63,582 bases of DNA, from contig JAZQJE010000016.1 of NCBI GenBank assembly GCA_045541495.1, forward strand, positions 1 through 63,582, read 5' to 3'. The translations under genes and the position numbers were made by a program. The notes below the pieces were generated by a model. It had not been told where the DNA came from. It saw only the letters and a list, made by a program, of their open reading frames with translations, and did no database searches. The DNA comes from RGIG3009 sp045541495 (GTDB lineage: Bacteria > Bacillota > Clostridia > Oscillospirales > Acutalibacteraceae). Below, one piece after another: positions 26,755 to 34,862 of this stretch (the stretch's first letter is position 1; each line of letters starts with the position of its first letter).

Positions 26755-27960
26755 TCAGTTGTCGAAAAACGCACCGTGAACGGCTGCCACCGCGCGGTCA
26801 GCATCGTCCTTGTCGATCAGAACAGATACTTTGATCTCGCTGGTGGAGATGTTCTGGATGTTGATGTTTTTGTCGGACAACGCTTCAAACATACGGGCGG
26901 CAACGCCTTCGTGGGTTTCCATACCGGCACCCACAATGGACACCTTGGCAACCTCCGTATCAAAGGAAACGCTCTTGGCATTCACGCGTTCGCACAACGG
27001 TTTCAGTGCTTCCACCGCCCGTTCGCCTACACCGGCATCCACCGTAAAGGTGATGTCCTTGGTGCCGTCACGGCCAACCGATTGCAGAATGATATCCACA
27101 TTGATATGAGCGCGGGCAACACACTCAAACACTTTAAAGGCAATACCCGGCTCGTCGGGCAGCCCCACGATCATCACGCGGGCAACACTGGTATCTTTCG
27201 CAACACTCTTGATCAGCATTTTTTCCATTTTGGTAACCTCCTTAACCTTGGTGCCGGGTGCTTTTGTGATACTGGACAGCACTTCCAGCTCAATTCCGTA
27301 TTTCTTGGCCATTTCCACAGAGCGGTTATTGAGTACCTGCGCGCCCAAGGTGGCCAATTCTAACATTTCGTCATAGGTGATCTCGTCTAACTTTTGTGCC
27401 GACGGGATCTTGCGGGGATCGGCGGTGTATACGCCCTCCACGTCGGTGTAGATCTGGCACAGGTCGGCGTGCATGGACGCGGCAATGGCAACGGCGCTGG
27501 TATCCGAGCCGCCGCGGCCGAGGGTGGTCACATCGTCGTATTTGTTAAGACCTTGGAATCCTGCTACCACCACGATCTTTTTTTTGTCCAGCTCCGCTCG
27601 AATTCGTTCACTTTTAACAGTTTTGATACGGGCGGCGGAATAGGTGGAGTTGGTTTGGAATCCCGCCTGCCAACCGAGAAGCGAGATAACCGGACACCCT
27701 TGTTTCTCGATGGCCATGGCAAGTAACGCAATGGAAATCTGTTCACCTGCGGCCATCAGCATATCCATTTCTCGTTTACTGGCGTTTTGGTTGATCTCTT
27801 GGGCTTTTTCAATGAGATCGTCGGTGGTATCGCCTTGGGCGGATACCACCACCACGACCTCGTTCCCTTGACGGTAAGTGTCGGTGATGATTTGCGCCAC
27901 GTTGGCAACACGTTCGGCATTGGCGACAGAACTGCCGCCGAATTTTTGTACGATTAACAT
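26755..27960 (-). CDS. lysC: Aspartate kinase
   Basis: 401 residues. Phosphorylates aspartate at the head of the Lys/Thr/Met pathway. Seen: KFGGSSV at residues 6-12, GRGGSDTSAVA near 170 and two C-terminal ACT domains (about 265-400), the site of feedback inhibition. GGAGGTC precedes the ATG. It lies 15 bases downstream of hom, forming ACT-hom-lysC. Confidence 0.95.
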   Translation of the reverse strand: MLIVQKFGGSSVANAERVANVAQIITDTYRQGNEVVVVVSAQGDTTDDLIEKAQEINQNASKREMDMLMAAGEQISIALLAMAIEKQGCPVISLLGWQAGFQTNSTYSAARIKTVKSERIRAELDKKKIVVVAGFQGLNKYDDVTTLGRGGSDTSAVAIAASMHADLCQIYTDVEGVYTADPRKIPSAQKLDEITYDEMLELATLGAQVLNNRSVEMAKKYGIELEVLSSITKAPGTKVKEVTKMEKMLIKSVAKDTSVARVMIVGLPDEPGIAFKVFECVARAHINVDIILQSVGRDGTKDITFTVDAGVGERAVEALKPLCERVNAKSVSFDTEVAKVSIVGAGMETHEGVAARMFEALSDKNINIQNISTSEIKVSVLIDKDDADRAVAAVHGAFFDN

Positions 27961-27975
27961 AGGATAAAGACCTCC

Positions 27976-29208
27976 TTACAGATCGGCAATGCGAACACGG
28001 TTCAGCAAGGTGGCATCTACGGCGGCGACCGCCTCGTCCACTTCCTGTTCCGTAAGCGGTTCGGTTACCACCGCTAACTCGCCTGCGGGAGCACCGTCAA
28101 AGGTGACCGTGATCACCTCACCCAATTTTTCTTGCAACTGCTGAACAAGCCCATCGGCATCGTCAGTGGCAAATCGCAACAAAACACCGCAACGGTAGGC
28201 TGTTTTCGGCAGTATGTAATCGGGAGACCCCGCTTCCCAGCACAAATATTTGCGCGCTTGCAGATGTTTGACTTCATCGATCACATCGGCTACCACCGCG
28301 GACGCTGTGGGCAGTTTTCCCGCGCCGCGGCCGTAGAAGACTACGTCGCCGATAGCATCGCCCCGTACCATAATGGCATTAAATACGTCACTGACGTCGG
28401 ACAACAAACTACTGTTAGGCACCAACATGGGCGCTACCATGCAATGCAACTGTTCTTCGGCGCGAATGACGCGGCCGATCAGTTTGATCACACAACCGTG
28501 TGCTGCCGCATACGCCACGTCTACGGAAGATATATGGCGGATCCCTTCGGTATAGACTTGTTCGGGATATACATGTTTCCCGAACGCCAGGGATGCCAAA
28601 ATGCAGATCTTGCGGCAGGCATCGTGACCGTCCACGTCGGCGGAGGGATCTCGTTCGGCGTATCCCAGTGACTGGGCCAGTGCCAACGCTTCGTCGAAAC
28701 TCATGCCGTCCTGTACCATACGGGTCAGCATGAAATTGGTAGTACCGTTGAGGATACCCGCGATCTCATACACTTCGTTGGCGGCCAAACATTGATCCAA
28801 GGGACGGATGATGGGAATACCGCCGCCTACACTGGCTTCAAACAGGAAATTTAAGTTGTTTTTCTTGGCAATGGCCAGCAATTCGTCGCCTTTGGCGGCC
28901 ACCAATTCCTTGTTGGAGGTCACCACACTTTTCCCCGCCAACAACGAAGCTTTTACAAAATCATAGGCGGGATGAAGACCGCCCATGGTCTCCACCACGA
29001 TACGAATATCGGGATCGTGCAAAATATCGTCGAATACCGTGGTAAATCGGTCGGCATAGGGCAGGTCGGGAAAAGTTCGCAGATCCAAGATCCGTTTCAG
29101 ATGGATTTCCTCGCCCGCTTTGTGAGCGATATGCTGATGGTTTCGGTGCAGCACTTCGGCCACGCCCGAGCCCACCACGCCGTGTCCCAGAATGGCAATG
29201 TTGATCAT
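27976..29208 (-). CDS. hom: Homoserine dehydrogenase
   Basis: 410 residues. Reduces aspartate semialdehyde to homoserine with NAD(P)H. Seen: INIAILGHGVVGSGV dinucleotide fold, GILNGTTNFML near 195, ERDPSADVDGHD near 225 (substrate loop) and a C-terminal ACT domain. The ATG at 29208 behind AGGAAG overlaps the upstream ACT gene by four bases; the much longer in-frame ORF is a shadow of that gene. Confidence 0.96.
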   Translation of the reverse strand: MINIAILGHGVVGSGVAEVLHRNHQHIAHKAGEEIHLKRILDLRTFPDLPYADRFTTVFDDILHDPDIRIVVETMGGLHPAYDFVKASLLAGKSVVTSNKELVAAKGDELLAIAKKNNLNFLFEASVGGGIPIIRPLDQCLAANEVYEIAGILNGTTNFMLTRMVQDGMSFDEALALAQSLGYAERDPSADVDGHDACRKICILASLAFGKHVYPEQVYTEGIRHISSVDVAYAAAHGCVIKLIGRVIRAEEQLHCMVAPMLVPNSSLLSDVSDVFNAIMVRGDAIGDVVFYGRGAGKLPTASAVVADVIDEVKHLQARKYLCWEAGSPDYILPKTAYRCGVLLRFATDDADGLVQQLQEKLGEVITVTFDGAPAGELAVVTEPLTEQEVDEAVAAVDATLLNRVRIADL

Positions 29209-29681
29209 AGGGTACTTCCTTCCTGTTTGATATCCAAAATGCGCCCCACGCCGGGTACTTTGCCGATCTGTTCGGCAAACAGATCCGGCGGCAAGGATAA
29301 CCGCTCGGCTTGTATACAAATGGTAACGGTGGCGGATCCGTCCACGGGGGCTTGCTGATCCACGGTGAGCACGTTGGCACCCGCTTTGGCAAAAGCGGAG
29401 AGCAAGCCCGATAACACACCGGGAGAATCTTGCAATAATAATCGCCATGTCATGACCGTTCCGCGGTCTCGCCCAATGTGGGATCGAACGGCATCTTTAT
29501 ATTTGTAATACGCACTGCGGGAAATGCCGTATCGCCGTGCCGCTTCGCTCACCGAAGCACCCCGATTTTCCAGCAATTCTTTTTTCATGCACAGCACTTT
29601 GCTGTAGATTTCCGGCAGGGCATCGGCGCGAACCAAGATCCACTGATCCGGAGGAAGAGATGTGTCCAAGTTGTCCACCAC
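29205..29681 (-). CDS. ACT-domain protein (UPF0735/PheB-like) with helix-turn-helix
   Basis: 158 residues. N-terminal helix-turn-helix-like stretch SVSEAARRYGISRSAYYKYKD (about 43-63) is joined to a C-terminal ACT domain (about 78-150). This is the layout of UPF0735 proteins found ahead of hom in many Bacillota. The role is presumed to be amino-acid-responsive control of the hom operon; it is not demonstrated. GTG start behind GGGTG. First gene of ACT-hom-lysC. Confidence 0.88.
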   Translation of the reverse strand: MVDNLDTSLPPDQWILVRADALPEIYSKVLCMKKELLENRGASVSEAARRYGISRSAYYKYKDAVRSHIGRDRGTVMTWRLLLQDSPGVLSGLLSAFAKAGANVLTVDQQAPVDGSATVTICIQAERLSLPPDLFAEQIGKVPGVGRILDIKQEGSTL

Positions 29682-29710
29682 CCATGTACAGTTGTACGGC
29701 GAATGAAAAC

Positions 29711-29739
29711 ACTATAGCACAGTTCTCGCAAAATAGCAA
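29711..29739 (-). promoter_or_regulatory. Promoter of the ACT-hom-lysC operon
   Basis: Minus-strand TTGCTA (29734-29739), 17-base spacer, TATAGT (29711-29716), about 30 bases from the GTG start. Confidence 0.8.
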
Positions 29740-29771
29740 GGGGAAAACAAGGAAAAAATTAAAAATTCACA

Positions 29772-29805
29772 AGAAAAGCGATGGAAATTTGACCATTTCC
29801 ATCGC
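29772..29805 (-). terminator. Terminator of the exopolysaccharide module
   Basis: Eleven-base arms GCGATGGAAAT/ATTTCCATCGC (29778-29788, 29795-29805) followed on the minus strand by TTTTCTTG, directly after the dehydratase gene. Confidence 0.85.
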
Positions 29806-29811
29806 CTCGGT

Positions 29812-31758
29812 TTATACAGTTGCGGAGACAGGCGTTTTATCAGCGTCGTGCTGACCGACATTATCATAATTGAGGTCGGCCATTTTGGCGGCGTTAACCT
29901 CTTCCGGTGTTTTAAAGGTGGGCACCGCTTCGCGCATGGCACTGACCAATATCTCGGCGGAATCCGATGCCAACGCATCTTCCAGCCGATCCAACTTATC
30001 GCGGATCATGGCGGGGGTGAAGGGGTCTTTCTGGCGTTCGATGAAGATCTTATGATTGGTGGTGGCTTCCAGCGTTTCACTGCGCATGAGCAATTCTTCA
30101 TACAGTTTTTCGCCGGGACGCAGACCCGTTTCCACAATGGGCATGTCCACATAAGGCGTGTAGCCGGACAGGCGGATCAAGTGTTCCGCCAATTCCAAAA
30201 TGCTGACCGGTTGACCCATGTCCAATACGAAAATTTCGGAATCTGCCGCCATGGCACCGGCCTGCAGTACCAATTGGGCAGCTTCGGGGATGGTCATAAA
30301 ATAACGGATGATTCGTTTATCGGTGATGGTGACGGGACCGCCGTGACTGATCTGTCGTTTAAACAGCGGGATCACCGAACCGTTGGAACCCAGCACATTG
30401 CCAAAACGCACCGCCGCATAACGGGTATGGCCGTTGCCTGCCATGCTTTGTACGATCATTTCGCACAACCGTTTGGTAGCACCCATGACATTGGTGGGGT
30501 TGACCGCTTTGTCGGTGGATACCAGAATGAAACGGTCGGCATGATGACGACCCGCGGCAGAAGCCACGTTGTAGGTGCCGAACACATTATTACGCACGGC
30601 TTCTTCGGGGCAATCTTCCATCAGCGGCACATGCTTGTGAGCGGCGGCGTGGAACACAATTTGGGGACGATACCGTTCAAACAGCAGATCCACTTTATGG
30701 GCATCGCGGACCGAAGCGATCTCGATATGCAGATCCAAGTTCGGGTGCTCATACCGCAATTCCTGCTGAATATCGTAGGCGTTGTTCTCATAAATATCCA
30801 CAACGACCAGTTTTTTCGGTTTTTGTTTGGCAATCTGTCGACAAAGTTCCGAGCCGATGGACCCGCCGCCGCCGGTGACCATGACCACCTTATCGGAAAG
30901 AAAACGGTACACATCGTCGTTATCAAAATTGACGGGGTCGCGACCCAACAAGTCGCCGATCTGTACGTCGCGGACGCTCTTCATCAACCCGTCGCCCATA
31001 TTGCGGGATAAGATCTCTATGAGATTAGGCAACAACCGCACGCGGCAGCCCAGCGAGATGCACATATCCAAGATCTCACGATTGCGTTCGGGGCCTGCCG
31101 AGGGGATGGCCACCAAGATCTCCCGCGCGCGATATTTTTTCATAATATCGGAAATGCGGTCGATCGGTCCGTCGATGGGCAGATTGCGGATTTGTCCGCC
31201 GATCTTATTGGGATCGTCGTCCACCAAACAGACGGGACGATAAATGTTATTGCGGTTGCTGGACATCTCTTCCAATAACATCACGGCTGCGTCACCGGCA
31301 CCTACCACGATCAAGGGAACGCGGTTGCCGGGCAAGCGATGTTTGCGTTGCCACTCTCGCATTTGACGGTAGGCAAACCGAAAACCGAGCATCAGGATGG
31401 TGGGTAAAACGGCAGCCAGCGAAGAAGCGATCAGCGGGACACCTTGTCCTACGATCAAATAACCAAGGGGCAGATATAAGGCATAGCCAATGCCCACGGC
31501 GGCCATCAACAGCAGATATTCCCGACATTCCGCATAGGACCAAAGGGTCTTGCTGATTTTAAAGCCCAGTAACGAGGCACTGACGCACAGGCACAGGATC
31601 AGCAGATGCCATATAAAGAGGCGATGGTCAAGAGGTGCTTTGCTGAAGAAATTGAACAATAAGATCAGCAAAGAAGAAGCGATCAAAACACCGATATCCA
31701 GTGCGGTGACAGCCAGTTTTCGCAGATACGAATGACGGGTAGTGGATTGTTTATTCAT
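29812..31758 (-). CDS. Membrane-bound nucleotide-sugar 4,6-dehydratase (CapD/WbpM/EpsC type)
   Basis: 648 residues. Four N-terminal membrane helices (about 12-130), a first Rossmann-like domain (VIVVGAGDAAVML near 150) and a second SDR domain with VMVTGGGGSIGSELCRQIA near 290, FHAAAHKHVPLME near 375 and a catalytic STDKAVNPTNVMGATKR near 415. The family dehydrates UDP-GlcNAc or similar in the first step toward deoxyamino sugars of surface glycans. The Met replaces the usual Tyr-x3-Lys tyrosine, as is normal in this branch. Start codon chosen as ATG; a GAGGAGG sequence lies unusually far upstream (about 27 bases), separated by a small hairpin. Confidence 0.9.
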   Translation of the reverse strand: MNKQSTTRHSYLRKLAVTALDIGVLIASSLLILLFNFFSKAPLDHRLFIWHLLILCLCVSASLLGFKISKTLWSYAECREYLLLMAAVGIGYALYLPLGYLIVGQGVPLIASSLAAVLPTILMLGFRFAYRQMREWQRKHRLPGNRVPLIVVGAGDAAVMLLEEMSSNRNNIYRPVCLVDDDPNKIGGQIRNLPIDGPIDRISDIMKKYRAREILVAIPSAGPERNREILDMCISLGCRVRLLPNLIEILSRNMGDGLMKSVRDVQIGDLLGRDPVNFDNDDVYRFLSDKVVMVTGGGGSIGSELCRQIAKQKPKKLVVVDIYENNAYDIQQELRYEHPNLDLHIEIASVRDAHKVDLLFERYRPQIVFHAAAHKHVPLMEDCPEEAVRNNVFGTYNVASAAGRHHADRFILVSTDKAVNPTNVMGATKRLCEMIVQSMAGNGHTRYAAVRFGNVLGSNGSVIPLFKRQISHGGPVTITDKRIIRYFMTIPEAAQLVLQAGAMAADSEIFVLDMGQPVSILELAEHLIRLSGYTPYVDMPIVETGLRPGEKLYEELLMRSETLEATTNHKIFIERQKDPFTPAMIRDKLDRLEDALASDSAEILVSAMREAVPTFKTPEEVNAAKMADLNYDNVGQHDADKTPVSATV

Positions 31759-31807
31759 TGCAATTACAACGCCTGTCGGCGCTACCCTCCTCTATGGTTT
31801 TAACAAT

Positions 31808-31843
31808 GTTCGAAACAGCGAGAAAGCGTGGACCATTTCGAAC
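31808..31843. repeat. 8-bp inverted repeat between kinase and dehydratase genes
   Basis: GTTCGAAA (31808-31815) and TTTCGAAC (31836-31843) are perfect arms 20 bases apart in the 111-base gap between the tyrosine kinase and the dehydratase genes. It may be an RNA hairpin tuning expression inside the operon or a protein site. No T-run follows. Confidence 0.45.
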
Positions 31844-31869
31844 AACGGAACAATTTGGCTCCCCGACCG

Positions 31870-32613
31870 TCAGCGGCTTTCACCGTTTGGCACGGACGGA
31901 GCGGAAGAATAAGCATAATTATAATACTTATAGTAGCGGTAGCGGTCGTAACGGCCGTAGGTGCGTTCGTCGGTCTTCATATCGGTGATGATGACACCGA
32001 GCAAGGTCTCTTGCACGTCTCGAATGCTTTCCACGGCGCGTTCCAATTCCTCATAGGTGGTTTGATGTTGACGGGACACCAATACCACGCCGGCAACTTT
32101 ACTGCCTACTACCAACGCGTCCGACACCACGCCCAGCGGCGGCATATCCACGAAAATGTAGTCGTAATGTTTTTGCATCTCCGTTAAAAAGTCATCCATG
32201 GCGGCAGAGCCCAACAACTCAGAAGGGTTGGGGGGGATAGAGCCGCTGGGTATCAGATCCAATCCTTTGGCCACTTCGCGGCAAACGCACTCTTCAAAGG
32301 ACAACAGACCCGACAGGATCATGGAAAGGCCATTGTTCCGTTTTACACGGAATGTTTTATGCTGAGAGGGCTTGCGCATATCCCCGTCGATCAGCAACAC
32401 TTTGGCACCGGTCTGTGCCATGGTGATAGCCAAGTTGGAAGACACGGTGGATTTGCCGGCATTGGGTTCCGCACCGGAGATCACCACCACCTTGCTTTCG
32501 CTGGTGGAAAGGGTGAACAACAGGTTGGTACGGATGGTTTTATAAGCTTCAATGATCTGGAAGGTACTGGCGATGGGCCGCGCTTGGGGAGACGGTTGTT
32601 TTTTCTTAAACAT
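31870..32613 (-). CDS. BY-family tyrosine kinase (CpsD/CapB/EpsB type)
   Basis: 247 residues. Walker A SGAEPNAGKSTVSSNLA near 46-62, Walker A' LLIDGDMRKP near 74-83, Walker B IFVDMPPLG near 153-161 and a C-terminal tyrosine cluster (YGRYDRYRYYKYYNYAY, about 222-238) that is autophosphorylated in this family. It controls polysaccharide chain length together with the Wzz-like adaptor encoded just upstream, whose gene overlaps it by eight bases. Confidence 0.94.
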   Translation of the reverse strand: MFKKKQPSPQARPIASTFQIIEAYKTIRTNLLFTLSTSESKVVVISGAEPNAGKSTVSSNLAITMAQTGAKVLLIDGDMRKPSQHKTFRVKRNNGLSMILSGLLSFEECVCREVAKGLDLIPSGSIPPNPSELLGSAAMDDFLTEMQKHYDYIFVDMPPLGVVSDALVVGSKVAGVVLVSRQHQTTYEELERAVESIRDVQETLLGVIITDMKTDERTYGRYDRYRYYKYYNYAYSSAPSVPNGESR

Positions 32614-33367
32614 GCTTTTTTCCTCCCTTAGCAGCTAATTCAAAACTGGGGATCTCGCCCAATACCGGTACGTTCAAACGGCGTTGCAGATTTTCTTTAT
32701 CCCGAACGGTATTGTCGAACATTTTGCATAACAGAATGATCGCAACGGCGACGATGGCACCCACAACGGCACCGATGGCCGCCGACCGTTTCACATTGGG
32801 AGAGGTCTGCCCTGCGGCGGTGGCGGTTTGGAACACGGTAGCTTTACCGGTCTCGCCGGTAGCGGTAAAGGCTTCCACGGCAACCACCAACATGACATCA
32901 CAGGCCTCTTGCGCCAACTTGGGATCGGTGTGCGTAACGGACACACGCAAAAAAGACGTATCTTTTACAGCGGCGAAGGATACCGCACCGCCCAGTTCAC
33001 CGGCGGTCATGCGCCCGCCCATTTTACCGGCCGCGGAATCCAGCGCCCATTTGGCGGTGGTGGCGGTCTTAACGGTGGTGACCAACCGTTCCGCCGCGGT
33101 CAGATTGCTGGAGGTGGCGGCGTTGGCCTCCACATCTTCGCTGATGTTGGAAATATACATCATGGCGGAAGAGGTGTACAGTTCCGGTACAAACACGGAA
33201 GCGTAGACCCCCAATAAAACGGCACCCGCCACAAACCCGAGAATGATCCATTTGATCTTAGCCAGCAGCAAATACAGAATTTCGCGCAAATCCAGTTCCT
33301 GCAAGGAAAGCCAATCCTTTCTTACGGAGAGGGGGGCGCTCTCTCCTTTAATGCGGGTGGTAAACAC
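32606..33367 (-). CDS. Wzz/YveK-like polysaccharide co-polymerase and kinase activator
   Basis: 253 residues from GTG. Two membrane helices (about 39-60 and 190-212) flank an extracytoplasmic domain, and the C-terminus (KMFDNTVRDKENLQRRLNVPVLGEIPSF) is the cytosolic tail that activates CpsD-type kinases. A shorter start, the TTG at 33304 behind AAAGGA, is possible because the first 21 residues are not typical and contain Shine-Dalgarno-like sequence. First gene of Wzz-kinase-dehydratase. Confidence 0.88.
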   Translation of the reverse strand: MFTTRIKGESAPLSVRKDWLSLQELDLREILYLLLAKIKWIILGFVAGAVLLGVYASVFVPELYTSSAMMYISNISEDVEANAATSSNLTAAERLVTTVKTATTAKWALDSAAGKMGGRMTAGELGGAVSFAAVKDTSFLRVSVTHTDPKLAQEACDVMLVVAVEAFTATGETGKATVFQTATAAGQTSPNVKRSAAIGAVVGAIVAVAIILLCKMFDNTVRDKENLQRRLNVPVLGEIPSFELAAKGGKKHV

Positions 33368-33386
33368 CCATACTTAAACACCCTAT

Positions 33387-33415
33387 ATTATAAGGGGTGC
33401 ACTTCTTTTCGTCAA
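33387..33415 (-). promoter_or_regulatory. Promoter of the exopolysaccharide module
   Basis: Minus-strand TTGACG (33410-33415), 17-base spacer, TATAAT (33387-33392). The predicted transcript starts about 12 bases before the GTG codon. A TAAACACCC direct repeat (33361-33369, 33375-33383) overlaps the start region. Confidence 0.85.
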
Positions 33416-33458
33416 CCATTATTTTTTTACCTTTCGAGGAAAAAGTCGGTTTTTCGTA

Positions 33459-33487
33459 TTGAAAAAATGGAAATTATTTTATATAAT
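33459..33487 (+). promoter_or_regulatory. Promoter of the decarboxylase-subunit operon
   Basis: TTGAAA (33459-33464), 17-base spacer, TATAAT (33482-33487), divergent from the exopolysaccharide promoter. Confidence 0.85.
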
Positions 33488-33523
33488 AAAACCGTATATT
33501 GTTTTGTGAAAGGATGTGCGGTT

Positions 33524-34693
33524 TTGGATATTTTGCAACACTTCAGTTTCCTGTGGGACAGTTTGGCGTTTTTTGTCACAGGGGACGGTTGGAAAAATCT
33601 CGTTATGCTTTTTATAGGAGGGTTGCTCATTTGGTTGGCACTGGCCAAAGACTTTGAGCCCTCATTGTTGATGCCCATGGGTATCGGTGCCATCTTGGTA
33701 AACCTGCCGTTTTCCGGCGCCATCGGCGAATCGGCAGACGGCGCGGTAGGTATCGTGGAATGGTTGTTCAACGTCGGTATCAGGGCGTCGGAAGCCATGC
33801 CGCTGCTCTTGTTTATCGGTATCGGTGCCATGATCGACTTCGGTCCGTTGCTGTCCAACCCGAAAATGTTCCTGTTCGGCGGTGCGGCGCAGTTCGGTAT
33901 TTTCCTGACGGTATTGGTCGCGTCCTTGTTCTTCCCCGATTTTGCAGATGCGGCGGCCATCGGAGTGATCGGCGCGGCAGACGGCCCCACGGCAATTTTG
34001 GTATCCAACGTACTCAACTCCCAATACATGGGCGCCATCGCTGTGGCGGCGTATTCGTATATGGCGTTGGTACCCATCATCCAACCCATGGCCATCAAAC
34101 TGGTCACCACCAAAAAAGAGCGGATGATCCGCATGACCTACAGCCCTCAAATGGTATCCCGCAAGACCCGTATTTTGTTCCCCATCGTGGTGACGCTCAT
34201 TGCCGGTCTGGTGGCGCCCGCTTCGGTATCCCTGGTGGGCATGCTGATGTTCGGCAACCTGTTGCGGGAATGTTTAAAACTGGACAATCTGTCCCAAACG
34301 GCGCAGACCTCCCTGGCCAACCTCATCACCATTGTCTTGGGCCTGTCCATTTCTTTCAGTATGAAAGCGGAGAAATTCGTCCGTTTGGATACCATTATCA
34401 TCATGGGTTTGGGCTTAGTGGCGTTCGTGTTTGATACCATTGCGGGCGTGATGTTTGCCAAGTTTATGAACCTGTTCCTGCCGGAAGGCAAGAAGTTCAA
34501 TCCCATGGTGGGCGGCGCCGGTATTTCCGCGTTCCCCATGTCCGCTCGTGTCATCCAAAAGATGGCGCTGAAAGAAGACAACCAAAACCACCTGCTCATG
34601 CATGCGGTAGGCGCCAACGTGGCCGGTCAGATCGGCTCTGTGGTGGCCGGCGGTATTATTTTGACGGTGGTCCCCAAATTGATCGGAGGTTAA
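33524..34693 (+). CDS. Sodium-pumping decarboxylase beta subunit (OadB/MmdB/GcdB type)
   Basis: 389 residues, strongly hydrophobic. Seen: GIGAMIDFGPLLSNPKMFLFGGAAQFG near 95-121, GAADGPTAIL near 145, and the C-terminal LMHAVGANVAGQIGSVVAGG, which are conserved in the beta subunit that exports Na+ during decarboxylation of oxaloacetate, methylmalonyl-CoA or glutaconyl-CoA. The carboxyltransferase (alpha) and biotin carrier subunits are absent from the window. Start is TTG at 33524 behind AAAGGAT; the promoter -10 lies inside the longer ORF, excluding it. Confidence 0.94.
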   Translation: MDILQHFSFLWDSLAFFVTGDGWKNLVMLFIGGLLIWLALAKDFEPSLLMPMGIGAILVNLPFSGAIGESADGAVGIVEWLFNVGIRASEAMPLLLFIGIGAMIDFGPLLSNPKMFLFGGAAQFGIFLTVLVASLFFPDFADAAAIGVIGAADGPTAILVSNVLNSQYMGAIAVAAYSYMALVPIIQPMAIKLVTTKKERMIRMTYSPQMVSRKTRILFPIVVTLIAGLVAPASVSLVGMLMFGNLLRECLKLDNLSQTAQTSLANLITIVLGLSISFSMKAEKFVRLDTIIIMGLGLVAFVFDTIAGVMFAKFMNLFLPEGKKFNPMVGGAGISAFPMSARVIQKMALKEDNQNHLLMHAVGANVAGQIGSVVAGGIILTVVPKLIGG

Positions 34694-34697
34694 GAAT

Positions 34698-34850
34698 ATG
34701 CCGAATTTCTACTTTGGCACCGCCGGTGTGCCCGATTCCCTGTTGCTCATGCTGTTGGGTATGGTTGGTATCTTTGTCGTTATGCTGGTAATTATGCTGG
34801 CGGTCAAAATACTCAATACCTTCGCAAAAGATAAAAAAGACGATAAGTAA
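34698..34850 (+). CDS. Small one-helix membrane protein, probable decarboxylase gamma-type subunit
   Basis: 50 residues. ATG at 34698 behind GGAGGTTAAG, which overlaps the stop codon of the beta-subunit gene. A single hydrophobic helix (about 14-37, rich in Leu, Val and Met) is followed by a charged tail ending KDKKDDK. This resembles OadG-type subunits, which have one N-terminal helix and a charged cytosolic tail, but is shorter. Position directly after the beta subunit is the main evidence. It is well translated by appearance and should not be missed in annotation. Confidence 0.75.
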   Translation: MPNFYFGTAGVPDSLLLMLLGMVGIFVVMLVIMLAVKILNTFAKDKKDDK

Positions 34851-34862
34851 AGGAACCTCATT

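Noticed and set aside
29209..29448. 80-residue extension of homoserine dehydrogenase
   Set aside because: It overlaps the ACT-domain gene in another frame and has no dehydrogenase similarity; the ATG at 29208 starts the dinucleotide fold.
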